Positions 58,288 through 64,000 of a DNA stretch of 64,000 nucleotides are shown here, piece by piece. Both the position numbers and the translations under genes were made by a program. The stretch spans positions 38,133 through 102,132 of the forward strand of contig JAAMPI010000009.1 of NCBI GenBank assembly GCA_013054445.1, written 5' to 3'. The notes below the pieces were generated by a model. The model was not told where the DNA came from. It worked only from the letters and a program-made list of their open reading frames with translations, and searched no databases. The DNA is from Cudoniella acicularis (taxonomy: Eukaryota > Ascomycota > Leotiomycetes > Helotiales > Helotiaceae). Position 1 is the first letter of the stretch. The number at the start of each line of letters is the position of its first letter.

Positions 58288-58851
58288 GTTGAGGCGAAAC
58301 TAGTGTAGAACGATTGTTAGCGGGAGTGCTGATCCTGGGTTAGGATGGCTGTTTGAGTAATGGATAGATAAGGTTGTTTTTGATTCATGTGTCAGGGATA
58401 CTCATGCTTGTTAGAATGGAAGTCTGGATTTGTTGTACCCTATTATTCTAGCTGTCTTTTACTTGTTATTTTTCGGCAGCTATTGTCGGCGTTTGGAAGG
58501 GCATATTATTGGGATTGGCGTTGCATTGTTTTGGCGAATACATCTGTTATAGATCGTGTTTTATTAGGCATATTTGGATTTGCTCTGGCTTGGCTTGGAT
58601 GGGCGGTATTGGATGGCATGGCATGGAATGGATTGGTATGGTTAAAAAAGGATATAGGTAGTTCTGGGAATGGTCATAGAATGGGTCCGGATTGGGATTG
58701 GGATGGAACCGGGCAAAGGCTTGCTCCAATAGAGAATAATTACTTAATTGATAATTTCCGCTCCTGCTGGTTGAGCTGGTTTCTAAAGCTTTCAAGTCCG
58801 ATTGTTTCAATATCTATAATTTATGTCTACGCCGATCAGCACAGTATCCAT
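58288..58851. other. Intergenic stretch between convergent genes
   Basis: 564 bp between the 3' ends of the NLR gene and the PLP decarboxylase. The plus-strand open frame 58387-59067 is not supported: it is hydrophobic by composition (T-rich DNA) and overlaps the decarboxylase. Confidence 0.55.
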
Positions 58852-60603
58852 CTACAACGCACCACCCGCCTCCTCAATCGCCTTTACCAACCCTTCAACA
58901 GTCCCCTTCCTCGTCTGCGAATTGACCACGACCCTAAAAAAGCTACCCCTCTCCCCAGGCGCATAATCAACCATAAACCCCCTCGGAATCAACTTCTGCA
59001 CAATCTCACTCGTAACCCTCGTATTCCCCCCCCGCTTTCTCCTCCAACCTCCCCCCCTTTCGCATAATAGAAACAGACCTGTAGACACGGCGGCGGGTTC
59101 TCCGAAACCAAGACGAAGTTCTCAGATTGGGAAAGGAGAGAAGCAAGATGGGAAGCGATGCAAAATGCGTGGTCGATCTGCTGCGCGAAGCCAGAACTGC
59201 CGTGGTAGATCCACGCGAGTGCTAGTTTCAAACTGTCGCCTCTGCGACCGCATTGCAGCGTCAAATCGGCTAGATCCCACACCTCGCTCTCGCCCTCCTT
59301 TCCATCTGTCTCCTCTTTGCCATCGTTATGGAATAAGTACCCCGCAGGCAGCGTATTCGCAGCGTGGAATTTCCGCAAGTCTTGGCCGAGGAGGAAGGAG
59401 CATGTGAGTGGGACGCCCATCATTTTGTGCGGGTTTATGGCTATAGAATCCGCGAGTTCGGAACCTTGCAACTTATGTTTTTGTGAGGAGGAGAATATTA
59501 GTGGGCCGCCCCAGGAGGCATCTACATGTAGCCATAAATTGTGTTCTTTACAAACTTCGGAAATAGCGGGAAAGGGGTCGAAGGATCCGAAAACGGTAGT
59601 TCCTGCTGTGGCGTTGACGTAGAAGGGGGTCTTCCCTGCGGTTTTGGCTTCCTGGATGGCGGTTGAGAGGGAGGAGGGTATCATGCGGCCTTCTTTGTCG
59701 ACGGGGATGGAGATGACGTTTTGGGTGCCGAGGCCGCACATTTGGGCGGCTTTTTCGAGGGAGTAGTGGCCATGGGAGGAGGTGAAGAGAACGAAGTTGT
59801 GGCCGGAGTTGCCAGCGGTTTTTGTGTCGGGAAAGAGCGTGTTGCGGGCGATTATTACGGAGGTTGTGTTGGATGCTGAGCCGCCTTGGGTGCTGATTCC
59901 TCCGGCGTGGGGAGATGTGAAGCCGAACTTTTGGGCGAGGGCACGGGAGGTGGTTTTTTCGATGATGCTCAGAGCAGGTGAGACTTGGAAGACGTGCAGC
60001 TGGTAATGTTAGCAGTGCTTGAAAGCAATAGGGAGGAGGGCAGTAACGTTGGTGTTGAGGACGGCAAGGAGGAGTTCGGAAATGACTCCAACCTGGATTT
60101 CATTGATCAGTTAAACATTCAGTCATAAGTACAAGTAACTTACAGCATTTGTACTGGCATACAGCTTGTCCAAAAACCCCTGATCCCACGTGTTGACGCT
60201 GTATTTGAGCACTCGCTCAACCGTCTGTAAAAGTCCTTCTTTTCCCTTTCCATTCCCTGGAAGTTCCAAATCCATGAGACTAATAAGCTTCTCAGGCTTG
60301 TGATGTTCCACAAGTGCAGTGCGAGGACCTCCTCCCGGAACGGCAAGGCCATGGCCTGTATGCTTGCTAGAAGCATCCTCATCGGCTGATTTGATGAAAG
60401 GAATAATGAGAGATTGAACGGCTTTGAGTAACTGTTATTATGAGTATATGAGTGACTTATATATTTCATGTAACAATGTTAGATTATAACAGGAGAAGTT
60501 TACTCACATCATCAACCTCGTCTGCACGATTTAAAGGTTTGGTGTCACCGGCACCTGCAGCCGTGCCATTTCGGATCGGAAGCTCGGATCCTGTTGACGC
60601 CAT
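58852..60603 (-). CDS. Group II PLP-dependent decarboxylase, with poly-C frameshift
   Basis: Four exons: 60508-60603, 60144-60431, 60048-60092 and 58852-59999; phases agree and give about 525 residues. The start is MASTGSELPIRNG. Landmarks are LLAVLNTN joined to LHVFQVSPALS, GGSASNTTS, the cofactor region WLHVDASWGGP and the lysine that binds PLP in INPHKMMGVP. These fit the glutamate/cysteine-sulfinate/aspartate decarboxylase branch (GAD/CSAD-like), which removes the alpha-carboxyl group from an amino acid. The frame breaks within two poly-C runs (59026-59057): the upstream frame ends after CFYYAKGG with a wrong tail, while the other frame carries NTRVTSEIVQKLIPRGFMVDY and the normal C-terminus to 58852. 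Sequencing error in the homopolymer is the simplest cause. The substrate cannot be fixed by eye. A Ser/Gly-rich N-terminus and no presequence suggest a cytosolic enzyme. Confidence 0.9.
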
Positions 60604-61085
60604 TTTAACCTATGAAAGGGCGAGCCACCCGGATATAAAGAAAATGAGTTGATGAAAGCGGATAAATGTTTTAATAAAATGCAATGATAAAATCAATCCA
60701 TCACCATGTGTGAAAAATTCAACTTCACCCACTCCATGACGTGCTCATCCACTTCCACGTGACATGCCGAAAAATTCTGGGGCCGATCAAGTTTCATCTC
60801 CAGCGTCAACATATCTTCCCGATTGGCTCTTTCGGATACAGTGAGATTTCTCTGGTCTTATTACGGGAAGTCGGAAGAAAATGAGGAATCTATATTTATC
60901 TTTATTTTTCACTCCTCATTCCCAGTCACCAGAAAGCAAGCATGGCCACCATGCGGAAATGCACCATTTAGTCTGTAAACTCCATCGATTCCTTCGTTGT
61001 TTGAATACTCTTTAATTACATATCCTCCAACCCCAAAGCAAACCCAACACTCCTCCTATTATCCAAATGTGTGCAAAGTTGGCGT
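60604..61085. other. Intergenic stretch
   Basis: About 480 bp between the decarboxylase start (minus) and the 3' end of the small secreted-protein gene (minus). Rich in acgtg and catgtg-like E-box motifs near 60700-60770. No gene seen. Confidence 0.5.
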
Positions 61086-61518
61086 TTATCCGCTGGGGTT
61101 GGTGAGAGCTGTTGGAATTGTTAATAAAGAATCAAAACAAGAGAATATATGAGAGCATACGTTGGAAGACGCTGGCACTGTCGAATGCAACAACGTCTCC
61201 ATTGGCATCCGTCATGACGGAGGCCTCAGTTGGCAGTTGAGGAGCACGAGCGGCGATTTCTGTGTGTGGGATAAGGTTAGAATGATCTGCCTTGAAAAGA
61301 TAGAGATTGTGGGCTAAGAATGGAGCCGGTGGAGTCTGAAGATCCCGAGGCTTGGCATCAAAGTGAATATAGAATTAGATACGGGGAAGGACGGGAGATT
61401 CCCACCGACTGCGATCTAGACCTCAAATTTGGGGATGAAAAAGATATCAGGACTTACGAACTGGGCTGGCAAAGGCAACAGCCACAAGGGAAAGAAGGGT
61501 GACGATAGTGAATTGCAT
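61086..61518 (-). CDS. Small secreted protein of 60 residues
   Basis: Three exons, 61458-61518, 61161-61259 and 61086-61108, with GT-AG introns (donors GTAAGT and GTATGC; acceptors CAG) and agreeing phases. The protein opens with a clean signal peptide, MQFTIVTLLSLVAVAFASPV, likely cut after the Ala-Ser in FAS. The mature part is about 40 residues, acidic, with motif PQLPTEASVMTDANGDVVAFD, and ends QPLTNPSG. It has no cysteine, so it is not a disulfide-rich effector. Similar short cysteine-free secreted peptides are widespread in Pezizomycotina with no known role. A scan for long frames misses it because the real frame is spread over exons of 20, 33 and 7 codons. It could be a cell-wall or signalling peptide; that is a guess. 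Confidence 0.85.
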
Positions 61519-62760
61519 GTTTGCGGTTTGGGGTCTGAATTGACGACTGGAGAATGAGTGTGTAGGTAAAAGTCGTCCGGCGACAGCTGGTCTAGAATCT
61601 AGATAGAAGAGAAACGAAGGAATGTGTTTTGAGCGAGTTGAAATAGAGAAGCGTGAAGAGATAAAGATAAAATAAGATAAGATGGGAAAGGGCAGAGGGT
61701 ATTTGTATTGCCAAGGAGGCTGGCTGATGGCCCTGGGCCGGCCAGACCTGAGAGCAGAGGTCTGTTTTCGCCGCACGGAAGAAGGCAGGGCCCAGCAGAG
61801 AAACAGAGGCTCATCCTGACATCCCCGGATGGAGCTGTGGGTGTAGCAGAAGAGACGGGATGGGAGAATGCTTGGCAACTTGAGACTGGGGCAGTCGACA
61901 CTGTGGATGAGCTGTCCAAAGAGGAGGCTCGCAGAAGACCGGATGATGGCGGATGTGCTTTGCCATGTAGCTCTATGCCAGAACCTACACTCGCTTGGCT
62001 GGTGATCACATCGTCGTGCGACCGCCTTTGTTCCAGCTGAGCTTGTTTGGCAGGTCAAGCGGGTCAAGCTTAGAGGACCATGAGAAGCACCGCCGTCGTA
62101 GAAGCTGGGGAGACCCTCATTGGATCCCCGGGGGTGGAAGAGGGCGCATCTATTTTCGAAGCCGAATGCTTATTTGCTTTGGGGACAGGCTGCCCCATGC
62201 CAGGCCCGAGGCGCCTGGCCACGACCTACCACAACGAGATTACTGGAGCGTGCAACGACTCAGGACGGGGAGCGGAGATTCGGAACGTGATGAAGCGGCC
62301 ACTTGAGACGAGGCTGAGACGTTGTGAAGCAATTCCCAACGACAAGCGAGAAGACCAGCCTCTGGCACGCAGAATTTCAGAAAGGGACAGCGAGCATCCG
62401 AAGCTTGTCTTCATGCATGACCTCATCGAGAAGGTCCTTTTTCAGTGTCAAGCTTTTTGGAGGATCAGATATGATATTCAGGAGGACTCTGGACGAAGTC
62501 AAATCGAGATTAGATGAGATGAGATGAGATAAGATGAGACTGCGTGGGCGTTTCAGGGGCGGAGTACGGGAACCTTAGCTGTATTACGCGAGTACGGCAA
62601 CCTTTTGACTGAGCGACTTCCAGGTTTCAGACGAAAAAGATGAACATGACGCTTGGCATGCAGCACGTGAGTATTGTGCCTGCATAACTCCGTCCCAGTT
62701 GTGAAAGGCTCGACTTCTACTTTATGCACACCCCTCGGACCCCTCCTCCGCCCTAGCCAG

Positions 62761-62791
<31 letters not shown>

Positions 62792-63071
62792 TCCAGCTCT
62801 CTCTCGACATGCCCGAGGCGCTGCCAAGCTGGCCAAGCTAACAACTCAGCCGTCTGCCCTCCACTCTCCGCCGTCAGCCGGGCTTCGACCCCACTATCTT
62901 ATCCGCAATATGAAGCCTCATTGCACCGTTCCCGTTCCCAGTTTGCCTTGAGAACATCCTCCTGATCCTTTCCTCGAAAGCACAACTGGGATCGACGAGG
63001 AACCTAACAATAAACATCATCCCTGAGAGGACAGGCAGCTAGTTCCGTCCAGTCACTCCCCCATAGCAACA
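61519..63071. other. Intergenic stretch with GA and CAG microsatellites
   Basis: About 1.55 kb upstream of both the secreted-protein gene (minus) and the AMMECR1 gene (plus). A GATGA microsatellite lies at about 62513-62540 (agatgagatgagatgag). A CAGCACCAGCTC-type run lies at about 62759-62802. Open frames at 61447-62067, 61599-62009 and 62080-62517 overlap on opposite strands and are not supported. Confidence 0.5.
62513..62802. repeat. Two microsatellites
   Basis: A 5-bp GATGA unit is repeated at 62513-62540, and a trinucleotide-like CAG/CTC (cagcaccagctccagc) run lies at 62759-62802. The second gives a spurious Trp/Ser-rich minus-strand frame. Confidence 0.7.
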
Positions 63072-63991
63072 ATGGCAACCGTCGAGCACTGCCTTTACTG
63101 CTTCGAGACCTTGAGCGCCAGCCTCGAGAAGCGCACCCCAATGACCCTGTACCAAGTGCAATCTTCATGGGCTGATTACCCCAAAGGACTTGAAGATGAT
63201 GCAGTCTCAATATCCTCTCTCGACGACAAAGAGGACGAACCCTCATCTTCCGAAAATGAGCACTCTCGTCTAGCCGCTCTGGCGGTACCCCGCAATCCGG
63301 CCGTGCAACGCCTATCAGACAGTCGTAATTCCTCGAGTTCGAGCGGGACTTCGACGCCAGCTTCTTCCAGCAGCACTTCATTGACTCCTTCATCAGCTAT
63401 TACTACACCTTCTTCCTCAACACCATCGTTTGTGCCGGTTGGGCAGCATCCCAGGCGAACTTCTCAGCGAGCGAGCAACATTAGCGAATCCCCTCTTTTT
63501 GTACGTTCCCTGTGTAGATCATCCCCTCCTATTAAAGAATTTCACCTCCTATGTATTCTGCAATGTTGTTTCTTCAACTTTTTTCACAGCACTTTCCCCT
63601 CCACACTCCCCTCACTTCAAATGTGATTACTAACATAACCAAGATAACATGGAACACCATCTCTGCATCCTCCTCCTCTTCCCAGCCCAAGTCCCTCCGC
63701 GGCTGCATCGGAACCTTCGAAAGCCTTCCCCTATCTACCGGCCTCTCCTCCTACGCCCTCACTTCCGCACTCGAAGATTACCGCTTCTCCCCCATAACCC
63801 TCTCGGAGATCCCCACACTTGAAGTTGCCGTTACACTCCTCACCGATTTTGAGCCCTGCAAAGACCCTATGGACTGGGAGGTCGGTGTGCACGGAATCAG
63901 AATCAGTTTCTATGCACGGAATAAGCGGTACGGAGCGTGTTATCTACCGGATGTAGCAGTGGAGCAAGGGTGGGATAAAGAGGAGACGATG
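63072..63991 (+). CDS. AMMECR1-domain protein, 5' part only
   Basis: Exons 63072-63500 and 63644-63991 are seen. The second ends at a GTAAGT donor (63992), so the gene goes on beyond the window. The visible part is about 259 residues. It opens MATVEHCLYCFETLSASLEK. Residues 40-135 are a Ser/Thr-rich disordered insert (STPASSSSTSLTPSS), larger than in animal AMMECR1. The conserved domain starts near 140: ITWNTIS, then the signature LRGCIGTF, followed by LSSYALTSALEDYRFSPI and EIPTLEVAVTLLTDFEPC. The GVHGI motif is present near 228. AMMECR1 proteins are conserved from archaea to man; their role is unclear, with links to nucleic-acid or signalling functions. The 5' leader shows a pyrimidine-rich promoter. 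Confidence 0.93.
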
Positions 63992-64000
63992 GTAAGTTTG

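Noticed and set aside
58387..59067. 226-codon plus-strand frame with hydrophobic content
   Set aside because: It overlaps the 3' part of the PLP decarboxylase and its hydrophobic look comes from T-rich DNA. No homology or splice signals.
61447..62067. 206-codon minus-strand frame that includes the secreted peptide's N-terminus
   Set aside because: The upstream part has no signal or domain and overlaps plus-strand frames. The secreted protein starts at its own ATG with a clean signal peptide.
1..64000. tRNA or rRNA genes
   Set aside because: I searched by eye for the B-box (GGTTCGANNCC) and rRNA-like stretches and found no convincing match. A covariance-model scan would be decisive.

Overview
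This window is nuclear DNA of a filamentous ascomycete. The housekeeping genes (eIF2A, mitochondrial IF-2, a Pml1/SNIP1-type FHA protein, an AMMECR1 protein) are fungal in style, with short introns of about 45-130 bp, GTAAGT/GTATGT-like donors and CTAAC/CTGAC-type branch points. The gene set fits Pezizomycotina, and I guess a helotialean Leotiomycete; that placement is inference. I rebuilt gene models by hand from splice signals and frame continuity. Several genes need upstream or downstream exons that a simple reading-frame scan misses.

Left arm (1-22 kb) is an ordinary gene block: a WD40-like, possibly Nup37-type protein (minus), a DHA1-type MFS exporter (plus), eIF2A (plus), mitochondrial IF-2 (minus) divergent from a conserved membrane protein (plus), a 4.4 kb stretch with no gene I can support, and an acyltransferase-3 membrane protein (plus).

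The middle (22.9-40 kb) is accessory. It holds a repeat/transmembrane reading frame with five perfectly phased 96-bp units, four large ORFan genes broken by stops or frameshifts, a D-2-hydroxyacid dehydrogenase with a one-base frameshift, and four separate degenerate tandem-repeat arrays. In three of the broken genes every in-frame stop is TAA or TAG and lies one C-to-T change (CpA to TpA) from a Gln codon, which is the pattern left by repeat-induced point mutation (RIP). The same three genes carry a related CCCTTG-rich 3' flank, so they may be one dispersed family. The fourth, on the minus strand, is broken mainly by frameshifts.

Right arm (40-64 kb): a coiled-coil hypothetical protein (minus), a nine-exon DUF6590 gene with a 5-nt microexon (plus), a Ser-rich hypothetical protein (minus), a Pml1/SNIP1 FHA protein (plus), a large NOD-like receptor gene joining an alpha/beta-hydrolase domain to an NB-ARC ATPase and a very long disordered tail (plus), a group II PLP decarboxylase (minus) with a poly-C frameshift, a 60-residue secreted peptide in three tiny exons (minus), and the start of an AMMECR1-family gene (plus) that runs off the window.

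The most interesting points are the NLR with no repeat sensor, the RIP-like ORFan cluster with its shared 3' signature, the 32-residue-repeat membrane protein, and the clustered arrays. Two N calls at about 29884-29886 and frameshifts in homopolymer runs show that part of the apparent damage may be sequencing error.
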